Shown here in pieces: positions 26,578-33,491 of a stretch of DNA of 33,491 nucleotides. The stretch's first letter is position 1; each line of letters opens with the position of its first letter. The notes below the pieces were generated by a model, which was not told where the DNA came from, made no database searches, and saw only the letters and a program-made list of their open reading frames with translations. Origin of the DNA: Chloroflexota bacterium (lineage in GTDB: Bacteria; Chloroflexota; Anaerolineae; Anaerolineales; Villigracilaceae). A program made the translations under genes and the position numbers. The stretch is from the NCBI GenBank assembly GCA_016234535.1, contig JACRBH010000256.1, forward strand, positions 1 to 33,491. Direction: 5' to 3'.

Positions 26578-27477
26578 TTAGTTTCCTTTTTGCTTTTCGC
26601 GCGCGATGACTGCGATATATTCCATGATGATCTTCAAGCCCGCAAAGACCGTCGATTCAGATGGGTCAAGCGGCGGCGCAATTTCAACAACATCGAGGCC
26701 AACCAGTGGAAGGCCATGCATGGATTTGAGCAGGGTCAAAACATCGCGTGAAGAAAGTCCGCCAAATTCGGGGATGCCGGTGCCTGGGGCAATGGCAGGG
26801 TCGAGGCAATCTATATCGAGCGAGATGTGGATCGCGTCGCAGTCGTTGAGGATGTTGCGGATGCTGTCGGCAACATGTTTCATGCCGATTTCGGCTACAT
26901 CTGCGGCGGTATAAACGTGGACGCCGCCATTCTCGATTATGTCAATTTCCTGATCTTCCCACGAACGCAAGCCGACCATGCAAATATCCTGCGGATTGAT
27001 CCCAAACTCGATGCCGCGCCGTAAAACACAGGCGTGGGAGAGTTTTGAGCCGTCGAAGTTGTCGCACAGGTCGGGATGCGCATCCACCCATAACACGCCG
27101 AGCCGTTGATCCTTGTAGCGCTCGCGCTGTCCCTGAAAAATGGGAATGGTCACCGAATGGTCGCCGCCGAGCAGGATCGGCATATTGGGCAGAGTCGCCA
27201 CTTTTTGGCGTACCAGTTCAAAGTCACGAACGGGATCGGTGATTGGGATGTCGCCCAGATCGCAGACAGTCAAATCCCGCAGACGAGTCCGATCCTCACT
27301 AAAAGGAGTCAAATGGCGTGACCAATATCGCAAGCGCTCAGGGGCCAGGGCGGCGCCTTTGCGGGCGCTGGCGAGACCGTCATAAGGGATGCCAATAATC
27401 GAGAAATCGGATTGTTCGGGAGTGAGTTCGGCGTGATGCAGGTCGCCCCACAGGCCATGATTACCATCAATTGCCAT
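26578..27477 (-). CDS. speB: Ureohydrolase, agmatinase/arginase family
   Basis: This 299-residue binuclear manganese hydrolase of the arginase fold has all six metal ligands visible: GGDHS (H107), DAHPDL (D132, H134, D136) and SLDIDCLDP (D221, D223). GTGIPEFGG at 232-240 and SHACVLRR near 147-154 are also typical. Members split guanidino compounds to an amine plus urea; agmatinase, giving putrescine, is the commonest for proteins of this type, but formimidoglutamase or guanidinobutyrase cannot be excluded. AAGGAG precedes the ATG. It is the first gene of the - strand ole-like unit and is 1 nt from the small GNAT gene, so it might make or trim an amine used in that pathway, or simply share the promoter. 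Confidence 0.88.
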   Translation of the reverse strand: MAIDGNHGLWGDLHHAELTPEQSDFSIIGIPYDGLASARKGAALAPERLRYWSRHLTPFSEDRTRLRDLTVCDLGDIPITDPVRDFELVRQKVATLPNMPILLGGDHSVTIPIFQGQRERYKDQRLGVLWVDAHPDLCDNFDGSKLSHACVLRRGIEFGINPQDICMVGLRSWEDQEIDIIENGGVHVYTAADVAEIGMKHVADSIRNILNDCDAIHISLDIDCLDPAIAPGTGIPEFGGLSSRDVLTLLKSMHGLPLVGLDVVEIAPPLDPSESTVFAGLKIIMEYIAVIAREKQKGN

Positions 27478-27843
27478 GTTTTTAGCTCCTTTTCCCCCAA
27501 TTGTACCCTTATGTCATTGCGATGAGGGTGTACTTCCCGACGAAGCAATCTCCGGTTATTAGGAGACTGCTCACCTGCACTGCAACAAACGCAGTGCGGC
27601 GCAAGTGTCGGCAAAACCAAGAACGCCTCGCAGCGACACGCGAAGTTCAGCATCATAATGAGGTTTGCCGCATTGACCCTCATTCCGTTTGCTTTTACAA
27701 TGATGAGGATGTTGCTGAAATTTGCAGGTTTTTTTAGACCGGACCATGATCCTCCAATTGCGCGTGTTCTTTGTAATGCGAGACGCTCATGCGGCACGCT
27801 CAGCGTGTCGCGCTACATTTTATTAACTTTCCCGGAGGAATAA
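27478..27843. other. Divergent intergenic region with repeats
   Basis: This 366-bp spacer lies between the ureohydrolase (-) and lysine aminomutase (+) genes and must hold both promoters. On the - strand a TACAAT box (27505-27500) lies upstream of AAGGAG and the ATG, without a good -35. The region 27513-27571 is a diverged copy of the dispersed palindrome. GCACTG...CAGTGC at about 27577-27597 and GCGGCACGCT/AGCGTGTCGC (27791-27811) are further dyads. GGAGGA at 27834-27839 is the ribosome-binding site of kamA. A 162-codon open frame that crosses the region is made of repeats and antisense sequence; I do not call it. Confidence 0.5.
27513..27571. repeat. Partial copy of the dispersed palindrome
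   Basis: GTCATTGCGATGAGG followed by CCCGACGAAGCAATCTCC matches one arm of the 23555-23649 element. AGCAATCTCC (27544-27553) and GGAGACTGCT (27562-27571) form its apical hairpin with one mismatch. The second arm is broken up; a CCTCGCAGCGACA stretch near 27627-27639 may be its far end, separated by an insert. Confidence 0.7.
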
Positions 27844-29175
27844 ATGACCACTCCTTTAGTTTCAAAACGCGCACCCATTTACGCCGATGTTCCCGCTGAA
27901 AAGTGGAACGATTGGCGCTGGCAATTAAGTCACCGCCTGAATACTGCGGAAGAAATTGAAAAGGTTTTGCATCTTACCGATAGTGAACGCAAAGCCTTAC
28001 AAGCGCAAGGCTTGTTCCGCGTGGATGTGACCCCCTACTTTATTTCCTTGATCGACCCCGAAGACCCGAATGATCCCGTCCGCAAGCAGATTATCCCTGT
28101 TGCGGAGGAAATGAACGCTTTCACCGCCATGATGGAGGATTCCCTCGCGGAAGACCGCCACTCTCCCGTGCCCGGGCTGGTTCACCGTTATCCTGACAGA
28201 GTTCTGATGCTGGTAACGACCCAGTGCGCGTCGTATTGCCGTTACTGCACACGCTCACGAATTGTCGGCGACCCTGGCCAGACCTTCAACCGCCAGGATT
28301 TTGAACTGCAAATCGAATATCTCAAGCGCACCCCGCAAGTCCGTGATGTGCTGCTCTCCGGTGGTGATCCGCTGGTGCTGGCGCCCAAGATCCTGGAAGA
28401 ACTGCTCACCCGTCTGCGCGAAATCCCGCACATTGAAATTGTCCGCATTGGGTCGCGTGTGCCGGTCTTTATGCCGATGCGCATCACGCAGGAACTGTGC
28501 GATATGCTCGCCAGGTTCCATCCGCTGTGGTTGAACATCCACGTCAACCACCCGAATGAGATTTCACTCGAACTCGCCGAAGCCTGTGACCGTATGAGCC
28601 GCGCCGGTATTCCTTTGGGCAATCAATCGGTTCTGCTCGCTGGCGTGAATGACTGTGTCCACATGCAGCGCGAACTCGTCCAAAAGCTGACTCGTATCCG
28701 CGTGCGCCCGTATTACCTGTATCAATGTGACCTCGTGGAAGGTTCAGGTCACTTCCGCACGCCCGTCGCAAAAGGCATCGAGATTATGGAAGGCCTGCGC
28801 GGACATACTTCCGGCTACGCCGTCCCACAATTCATCGTGGATGCGCCCGGAGGTGGTGGTAAGATTCCTGTCATGCCCAATTATCTGTTGAGCATGTCTG
28901 ACCACAAGGTGATCGTCCGCAACTACGAAGGCTATGTGACCACTTACGAAGAACCGACTGAGTACAAGTCACATGACCCGAAGACCTGTAAATTCTGTCA
29001 GAGCAAGCGGCCCGAACCTGGCCAGGCCGGCCTCACCGGCCTGCTCGATGGCGAAGAGATGTTCATCAAGCCCGAACATTTCGATGAATTACACAACCGC
29101 GGCGGGCTCCAGCATCGTTTGAGAGATGAGAACAAATGGAAGCCGCTCGGCATCGGCTCGGGTGAGACAGACTAA
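27844..29175 (+). CDS. kamA: Lysine 2,3-aminomutase
   Basis: This 443-residue radical-SAM, PLP-dependent enzyme converts L-lysine to L-beta-lysine. The [4Fe-4S] cluster motif is CASYCRYC (C128, C132, C135). The PLP lysine lies in PGGGGKIP (K340). The two aspartates that hold the substrate's far amino group are present in YQCDLVEG (D296) and IVDAPGG (D333), which favours lysine aminomutase over the EpmB-type. A C-terminal CKFC pair (C382, C385) fits the structural zinc site. Strong GGAGGA precedes the ATG. It is monocistronic, with a terminator behind it. Beta-lysine is a precursor of the osmolyte N-epsilon-acetyl-beta-lysine, but no ablB-like acetyltransferase follows; lysine fermentation genes are also absent from the window. 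Confidence 0.95.
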   Translation: MTTPLVSKRAPIYADVPAEKWNDWRWQLSHRLNTAEEIEKVLHLTDSERKALQAQGLFRVDVTPYFISLIDPEDPNDPVRKQIIPVAEEMNAFTAMMEDSLAEDRHSPVPGLVHRYPDRVLMLVTTQCASYCRYCTRSRIVGDPGQTFNRQDFELQIEYLKRTPQVRDVLLSGGDPLVLAPKILEELLTRLREIPHIEIVRIGSRVPVFMPMRITQELCDMLARFHPLWLNIHVNHPNEISLELAEACDRMSRAGIPLGNQSVLLAGVNDCVHMQRELVQKLTRIRVRPYYLYQCDLVEGSGHFRTPVAKGIEIMEGLRGHTSGYAVPQFIVDAPGGGGKIPVMPNYLLSMSDHKVIVRNYEGYVTTYEEPTEYKSHDPKTCKFCQSKRPEPGQAGLTGLLDGEEMFIKPEHFDELHNRGGLQHRLRDENKWKPLGIGSGETD

Positions 29176-29186
29176 ATGTGAAAAAG

Positions 29187-29235
29187 ACCCTGAAGGTTTG
29201 AGGAAATTCCAATGAGAAAGAATCTTCAGGGTTTT
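29187..29235 (+). terminator. Intrinsic terminator after kamA
   Basis: ACCCTGAAG (29187-29195) pairs perfectly with CTTCAGGGT (29224-29232), followed by TTTTAAT. The loop is long (28 nt), which weakens it, but position just after the stop codon and the T-run support the call. Confidence 0.65.
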
Positions 29236-29260
29236 AATAAAAGTTTGAGAAGGAGATAAA

Positions 29261-29902
29261 ATGCAAAAACCCCTGATCGTCATGATAATCATCGCAGCTT
29301 TTTTGGCGGGTTGCGCGCCGGGTCAAAGCCCGGTTGACACACAGGCACAGATTAACACTGCTGTGGCGCAAACCGTGGAAGCTCAGCAACAGGTTGAACA
29401 AATGGTGGCGCAAACAGTTGCCGCACAGGTTCCCGCTGCAACAGCGACCACACAATCCGAACCGACTGTGGAATTCACACCAACCAACGTGCCGCTTGAC
29501 ACCCCAACATCAGTAGTGCTCGCGCTTGACACACCCACGTTAGTTCCGCCTCCCCCCAGCGGCGGAGGCGGGGTTTCCTCACAGCCGCAATTTTCCTGTG
29601 ATGTCATCAGCCGCCGTCCGTTTGATACGACCGAAATCCATCACGGCGACAAGTTTGATATTAAGTGGACGATCGTCAATACGGGCACACGAGCCTGGGA
29701 AGCCGGCATGGATGTAAAATATTTCAGCGGCCCGAAAATGACCACAGTCACACTTGTAGAGATCCCTGTGGTAATGAAACCAAACGATACCTACCAGATC
29801 GTCCTTGACGCAGTAGCCCCGGCCACAACAGGCCGTCAGGTAATGACCTGGGCAGTACAGGGGCAGCTCTGCTACCCGTATGTGGCAATCGTGGTGAAAT
29901 AA
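29261..29902 (+). CDS. Lipoprotein with NBR1-type Ig-like domain (first of a pair)
   Basis: This 213-residue secreted lipoprotein has a signal peptide at residues 1-17 with a lipobox LAGC (Cys18), so it should be lipid-anchored outside the membrane. A Gln/Ala/Thr-rich linker follows (about 19-105), including a helix-forming Gln/Val segment and a Pro/Gly stretch. The C-terminal ~100 residues form an Ig-like domain of the NBR1 'four-tryptophan' type: FDIKWTIVNTGTRAWEAG, then VMTWAVQGQLCYPYVAIVV. Cys near the start (FSCDV) and end (QLCYP) may form a disulfide. AGGAG precedes the ATG. The second lipoprotein gene follows 19 nt later. Function unknown; such domains are often glycan- or protein-binding modules. 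Confidence 0.85.
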   Translation: MQKPLIVMIIIAAFLAGCAPGQSPVDTQAQINTAVAQTVEAQQQVEQMVAQTVAAQVPAATATTQSEPTVEFTPTNVPLDTPTSVVLALDTPTLVPPPPSGGGGVSSQPQFSCDVISRRPFDTTEIHHGDKFDIKWTIVNTGTRAWEAGMDVKYFSGPKMTTVTLVEIPVVMKPNDTYQIVLDAVAPATTGRQVMTWAVQGQLCYPYVAIVVK

Positions 29903-29921
29903 AGATTGTTGGAGGAACGTG

Positions 29922-30590
29922 ATGCGGCGAAACTACAGGATATTTTCGTTTTTGATCGTGACCGCCCTGATCCTTGCCTGCGCCCCCACGCTTGCGCCTG
30001 TGTCCACGCCCGCTTCCGCTTTTGACCCGAATTCGGTCAACACGGCCATTGTATTAACCGCAGCCGCTGCGGCAACTCAAACCGCGCTCTTGCAGCCTCC
30101 CACGCTCACTCCCACGGTTACCTTGCTGCCGACCAATACATTTCTGCCCTCAGAGACGCCCACCGCTACATTTATTTTCATCCTGCCTACATCAACCGTA
30201 CCGTCACCCACGCCCACCCCGGAACCAACACAGGATGGCGGCTCCGGTAACGGAGGAGGCGCACAATATGCCTGCCGCATTGATTCGCAAAGCCCCGCTG
30301 ACAACGCCGTCTTTGCTCCAGGCGCCGATTTTGACGCAACCTGGCAGGTAACGAACACTGGCTCTGACAAATGGGATGTCAACAGCTCTGATTACCGCTA
30401 TATTAGCGGTGACAAGATCCACAAGACTTCAGCCTATGACTTTAGCAAAACGGTCGGAGTCGGCAAGACAACCAACATCATTGTGGATATGAAAGCCCCC
30501 GGAAACTCCGGCACATATTCCACAACATGGAAGATCAGCATCGGGAAGACTAAATTTTGCACGATGAAATTAACGATTGTCGTGCAATAA
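29922..30590 (+). CDS. Lipoprotein with NBR1-type Ig-like domain (second of a pair)
   Basis: This is a 222-residue paralogue of the upstream lipoprotein. The signal peptide ends in LILAC (lipobox), then comes a long Thr/Pro/Ser linker with TPTPEPT-type repeats, a Gly-rich GGSGNGGG spacer and a C-terminal Ig-like domain: FDATWQVTNTGSDKWDVNS and TWKISIGKTKFCTMKLTIVV. The Cys pair (YACRI and KFCTM) is kept in the same places. I chose ATG at 29922 because GGAGGA at 29911-29916 is 5 nt away; a GTG directly before it (29919) would sit too close. Tandem arrangement and shared plan point to gene duplication. Surface-exposed; partner unknown. Confidence 0.85.
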   Translation: MRRNYRIFSFLIVTALILACAPTLAPVSTPASAFDPNSVNTAIVLTAAAAATQTALLQPPTLTPTVTLLPTNTFLPSETPTATFIFILPTSTVPSPTPTPEPTQDGGSGNGGGAQYACRIDSQSPADNAVFAPGADFDATWQVTNTGSDKWDVNSSDYRYISGDKIHKTSAYDFSKTVGVGKTTNIIVDMKAPGNSGTYSTTWKISIGKTKFCTMKLTIVVQ

Positions 30591-30609
30591 AAGGCGCAAT
30601 GCAGACTTT

Positions 30610-30651
30610 AATGGCAGGGCATCGCAGGATGACCCTGCCATTATTTTTTTT
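30610..30651 (+). terminator. Strong intrinsic terminator after the lipoprotein pair
   Basis: AATGGCAGGG (30610-30619) and CCCTGCCATT (30633-30642) make a perfect 10-bp stem with a 13-nt loop, followed by A and eight T. This should end the lipoprotein transcript. Confidence 0.93.
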
Positions 30652-30733
30652 GAAAAAAAAACGCGCATCGAACCTGACTTTTGAACTGCTTCTGCCTTCG
30701 AAAAGAGTTTGCCGCCTTTTGAATATCTTCTTG

Positions 30734-30762
30734 TTGACAAGCCTCCCTTCCTAACATAAAAT
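30734..30762 (+). promoter_or_regulatory. Sigma-70-type promoter of mscL
   Basis: A consensus -35 TTGACA (30734-30739), a 17-nt spacer and a -10 TAAAAT (30757-30762, 5 of 6) lie just upstream of the mscL ribosome-binding site AAGGAG (30783-30788). It follows the terminator of the previous unit, so mscL is transcribed on its own. Confidence 0.8.
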
Positions 30763-30793
30763 CCAAATGCATTCACTATAAAAAGGAGAGATT

Positions 30794-31183
30794 ATGATCA
30801 AGGAATTCAGAAATTTCGTTTTGCGCGGTAATGTACTGGATCTCGCAGTAGCCGTCATCATCGGCGGCGCGTTTGGCAAGATCGTCGCCTCTCTTGTTGG
30901 AGACATCATCACCCCTGTGATCGGCCTTGTCATGGGCGGAGTGAATTTTAGCGAGCAGGCCATTACAGTCGGCGCGGCAGTGATCAAATGGGGCGCGTTC
31001 GTGCAGACCATCATAGACTTCCTCATCATTGCCTTCGTCATCTTCGTGATCGTGAAAGCAGCCAACAGTTTGAAGAAACCAGCGCCGGCTGCGGAGCCAA
31101 CCACAAAGGAATGCCCGCATTGTTTCAGCATCATTTCCATCAGGGCCACTCGCTGCCCGAATTGCACGTCTGAATTAAAGTAA
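30794..31183 (+). CDS. mscL: Large-conductance mechanosensitive channel MscL with zinc-ribbon tail
   Basis: This 129-residue membrane channel opens on hypo-osmotic shock. The N-terminal amphipathic helix and TM1 read [27 protein letters not shown], the MscL signature. TM2 is [20 protein letters not shown]. The periplasmic loop is shorter than in E. coli. After a short Pro/Ala linker a CPHC-x10-CPNC zinc ribbon (C107, C110, C121, C124) replaces the usual charged C-terminal helix. A promoter and a good ribosome-binding site lie directly upstream, and a hairpin follows. Confidence 0.96.
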   Translation: MIKEFRNFVLRGNVLDLAVAVIIGGAFGKIVASLVGDIITPVIGLVMGGVNFSEQAITVGAAVIKWGAFVQTIIDFLIIAFVIFVIVKAANSLKKPAPAAEPTTKECPHCFSIISIRATRCPNCTSELK

Positions 31184-31212
31184 GAATACTCGCAGGTAAA
31201 CAGGTAACAATG

Positions 31213-31237
31213 TCCCGCAGGTTTATTGCCTGCGGGA
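31213..31237 (+). terminator. Hairpin terminator after mscL
   Basis: TCCCGCAGG (31213-31221) and CCTGCGGGA (31229-31237) form a perfect 9-bp stem with a 7-nt loop. The following TAATTGTTCCTCTTTTCC is only moderately T-rich. Flanking ACAAT/ATTGT can extend the stem with a small bulge. Confidence 0.7.
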
Positions 31238-31294
31238 TAATTGTTCCTCTTTTCCTCCTTCATCTTTCATCCTTAATAAGTTATCCTTCCCTTC

Positions 31295-33491
31295 ATGGAC
31301 TTCATCAACAAACTAAACCCCCAACAACGCAAAGCTGTCACAGCCGCCGACGGACCTGTTTTGGTCGTGGCAGGCCCGGGGTCAGGAAAGACGCGCGTCC
31401 TGACCCAGCGCATCGCCTATCTGATCGCCAATGAAGGCGTGCGCCCGTGGCAAATCCTCGCGGTCACCTTCACCAATAAAGCCGCCAGGGAAATGGACCA
31501 GCGTGTGAAGGCGATGCTGAACGAGCAAGCCACGGACGGCATCATGCTCGGCACGTTCCACTCGATTTGCGCGCGCATTCTCAGGCGCGAAGTTGAACAT
31601 CTTCCGCTTGAATCCAATTTTGTGATTTTTGATTCCGACGACCAGGAACGCATCGTAAAAAGCATTATTAAAGAATTGAATTTGAACGACAAGCTCTATC
31701 GCGCCGTTAGCATTCACGCCGCCATTTCACGCGCCAAGAATGAATTGATCGGCCCCGAAGAGTATCCGATCAACACCTACCGCGACGAAGTTGTCAAACG
31801 TGTGTATGTCGAATACCAAAAAAGATTGATCGCCTCCAACGCCGTGGACTTTGACGACCTGCTGGTTTACACCGCGCGCCTGCTGGAAGATGTGCCGTCA
31901 GTCCGTGATAAGTACGCGCAAAGATTCCGTCATGTGCTTGTGGATGAATTTCAGGATACAAACCTCGCGCAATATATACTGATCAAACATTTGGCATCTG
32001 TTCATAGAAATGTGTTTTGTGTTGGTGATCCCGATCAATCAGTGTATTTATGGCGCGGCGCGGACTATCGCAACGTACAGCGCTTCGAAGAGGATTTCCC
32101 AGATGCGCAGACGATCCTGCTTGAACAGAACTATCGCTCCCATCAAAACATCCTCGATGCCGCAATGGGAGTCATCGACCGCGCCAGCAACCGCCGCAAG
32201 AAAAAACTTTTCAGTGACCGCGGCGCGGGCGAGAAGATATTCTTCTACGAAGCGCGTGATGACTACGGCGAAGCCGCCTTTGTAGTGGATAGCATCGCGG
32301 AACTCGTCGCCTCCAGAAAATTCGAGCCGGGCGAATGCGCGGTAATGTACCGCACCAACGCCATGTCGCGTTTGATTGAAGAGGCATTTCTACAGGCGCG
32401 ATTACCTTATCGTTTGGTCGGCGCGCAGCGATTCTATGGCCGCCGTGAAGTTAAGGATGTCATTGCTTTTATGCGCCTCGTGCATAACTCTGCTGATGAA
32501 GCCGCGCTTGGGCGTATCATCAACATCCCGCCGCGCGGCATTGGCGAAAAAACTTTGACCACACTTCACTTCGTTGCGAATCAGGCAAACACATCGCCCG
32601 GCGCAATCCTGCTTGACCTTGCGCGCGGCGCAGAGTCACCTTATTACAAATCCTTCACAGGCCGCGCCGCACTTCCTCTCGCAGATTTTGGCGGGATGCT
32701 TGCAAATTGGCGCGCCCTTGCCCCAACATATACAACGGTCGAACTCTTCGAAAAAATAGTCAAAGATATTAACTACAAGGAATTCATCACGGAAGATGAT
32801 ACCGAGGAAAGCGCCGAACGCTGGGACAACGTACTTGAGTTGAAACGCCTTGCGCTTGAATTCTCCACGCGCACCCTCGATGAGTTTCTTGAAAACATCG
32901 CCCTCGTTGCCGATCAGGATACCATCACCGACACGAACGCGCCCACCCTGCTCACGCTTCACGCCGCCAAGGGACTTGAGTTCGGCGCGGTCTTCATCGT
33001 CGGCCTCAATGACGGCATTATTCCGCACAGCCGCTCCTTCGATGAACCCGCTCAAATGGAAGAGGAGCGCCGTCTATTTTACGTTGGCATCACGCGCGCC
33101 AAAGACAGGCTGTATTTGCTGCGCGCCATTCAGCGCGGCGGACGCGGCATGGCCGAAGAAACTTATCCATCCCGTTTTCTGGATGATGTGCCGGCGAATT
33201 TATTGGTCGGAAAAACACGCACGGGACGTCCTACAACGTCATTTTCCTCCTCTCAAAGTTTTTACAAAACTCCAGGCACGTCCAACTCAAGCTGGACGCT
33301 TCCGCCTCCGCCCCGGGCTGCTCCTGTTGCGATTAGCAAATTCAAGTCTGGAGACCGCGTCAGGCACGGGTCATTTGGCGAAGGCATGGTACTTGAAAGC
33401 AGAATACAAGATGGCGATGAGATTGTGGTTATCGAATTCAAATCTGTTGGGCTAAAGCGCTTGGCTGCAAGTCTCGCAAATCTCACTATCA
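31295..33491 (+). CDS. pcrA: UvrD/PcrA-type superfamily 1 DNA helicase (3' partial)
   Basis: The frame is open from ATG 31295 to the window end (732 residues visible, no frameshift). It encodes a 3'-5' ATP-dependent helicase used in repair, replication restart and RNA-polymerase backtracking. Motif Q/I: LNPQQRKAV then AGPGSGKT (26-33); motif Ia AVTFTNKAAREM; motif II VDEFQDTN (216-223); motif III GDPDQSVYLWRGA (244-256); motif IV QNYRSHQNIL; motif V TLHAAKGLEF; motif VI LFYVGITRAKD. The C-terminal Tudor-like segment (FKSGDRVRHGSFGEGMVLE...GLKRL) is also visible, so only a few residues are missing. No strong ribosome-binding site precedes the ATG. PcrA versus UvrD naming is by similarity of Gram-positive-style features. 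Confidence 0.93.
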   Translation, partial: MDFINKLNPQQRKAVTAADGPVLVVAGPGSGKTRVLTQRIAYLIANEGVRPWQILAVTFTNKAAREMDQRVKAMLNEQATDGIMLGTFHSICARILRREVEHLPLESNFVIFDSDDQERIVKSIIKELNLNDKLYRAVSIHAAISRAKNELIGPEEYPINTYRDEVVKRVYVEYQKRLIASNAVDFDDLLVYTARLLEDVPSVRDKYAQRFRHVLVDEFQDTNLAQYILIKHLASVHRNVFCVGDPDQSVYLWRGADYRNVQRFEEDFPDAQTILLEQNYRSHQNILDAAMGVIDRASNRRKKKLFSDRGAGEKIFFYEARDDYGEAAFVVDSIAELVASRKFEPGECAVMYRTNAMSRLIEEAFLQARLPYRLVGAQRFYGRREVKDVIAFMRLVHNSADEAALGRIINIPPRGIGEKTLTTLHFVANQANTSPGAILLDLARGAESPYYKSFTGRAALPLADFGGMLANWRALAPTYTTVELFEKIVKDINYKEFITEDDTEESAERWDNVLELKRLALEFSTRTLDEFLENIALVADQDTITDTNAPTLLTLHAAKGLEFGAVFIVGLNDGIIPHSRSFDEPAQMEEERRLFYVGITRAKDRLYLLRAIQRGGRGMAEETYPSRFLDDVPANLLVGKTRTGRPTTSFSSSQSFYKTPGTSNSSWTLPPPPRAAPVAISKFKSGDRVRHGSFGEGMVLESRIQDGDEIVVIEFKSVGLKRLAASLANLTI

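Noticed and set aside
27309..27797. 162-codon open frame on the - strand upstream of and across the ureohydrolase start
   Set aside because: It runs through dispersed repeats and another frame of the ureohydrolase gene; no motif, and the real start with AAGGAG at 27477 is inside it.
27791..27811. Terminator or attenuator just before kamA
   Set aside because: The GCGGCACGCT/AGCGTGTCGC dyad is good but is followed by only a mixed CGCTACATTTTATT tract about 20 nt before the ribosome-binding site; it may equally be a dispersed repeat, so it is only mentioned in the spacer entry.

Overview
The window looks like a piece of a chromosome from a free-living bacterium, most likely Chloroflexota of the Anaerolineae type. 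This is an inference from gene style: tandem lipoproteins with a Thr/Pro-rich linker and an NBR1-type Ig domain, a dense glycosyltransferase island, MscL with a C-terminal zinc ribbon, and dispersed palindromes of the 'TCATTGCGAGG...GAAGCAATCTC' kind. No rRNA, tRNA, CRISPR array, transposase or phage gene was seen.

Region 1 (1-108, + strand) is the 3' end of an unidentified gene. Region 2 (222-17666, all on the - strand) is a surface-polysaccharide island. In transcription order it holds a large membrane protein, GDP-mannose 4,6-dehydratase, a GT39-like membrane glycosyltransferase, a polyprenyl-phosphate glycosyltransferase (DPM1/GtrB type), an AglD/MprF-like flippase-domain protein, another multi-TM protein, a GT4, an EPS-associated MarR-like regulator, a Wzm/Wzt ABC exporter, a putative sugar O-methyltransferase and four further glycosyltransferases. 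Many joints are 1-8 nt overlaps or near-zero gaps. The set combines ABC-transporter-dependent glycan export with a lipid-phosphate-sugar branch.

Region 3 (17667-19248) is a disturbed junction. A membrane diguanylate cyclase gene with intact GGDEF and I-site is bracketed by a 59-bp near-perfect direct repeat. The repeat duplicates the start of the neighbouring membrane-protein gene. Several strong hairpins lie next to it.

Region 4 (19249-27477, - strand) is the most interesting part: ureohydrolase, small GNAT, OleC-like beta-lactone synthetase, OleD-like reductase, MBL-fold hydrolase, large GNAT/FemAB-like protein, OleA-like thiolase, ATP-grasp ligase. Three of the four long-chain-olefin/beta-lactone (Ole) functions are present. 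The alpha/beta-hydrolase OleB is absent; an MBL-fold metallohydrolase is present, and ATP-grasp and acyltransferase genes are added. This suggests an undescribed beta-lactone or condensed-fatty-acid-derived metabolite pathway. Dispersed repeats run into the coding sequence of oleC and oleD.

Region 5 (27844-33491, + strand) holds lysine 2,3-aminomutase, two NBR1-Ig lipoproteins, mscL with its own promoter, and a UvrD/PcrA helicase cut off by the window end. Clear intrinsic terminators separate these units.
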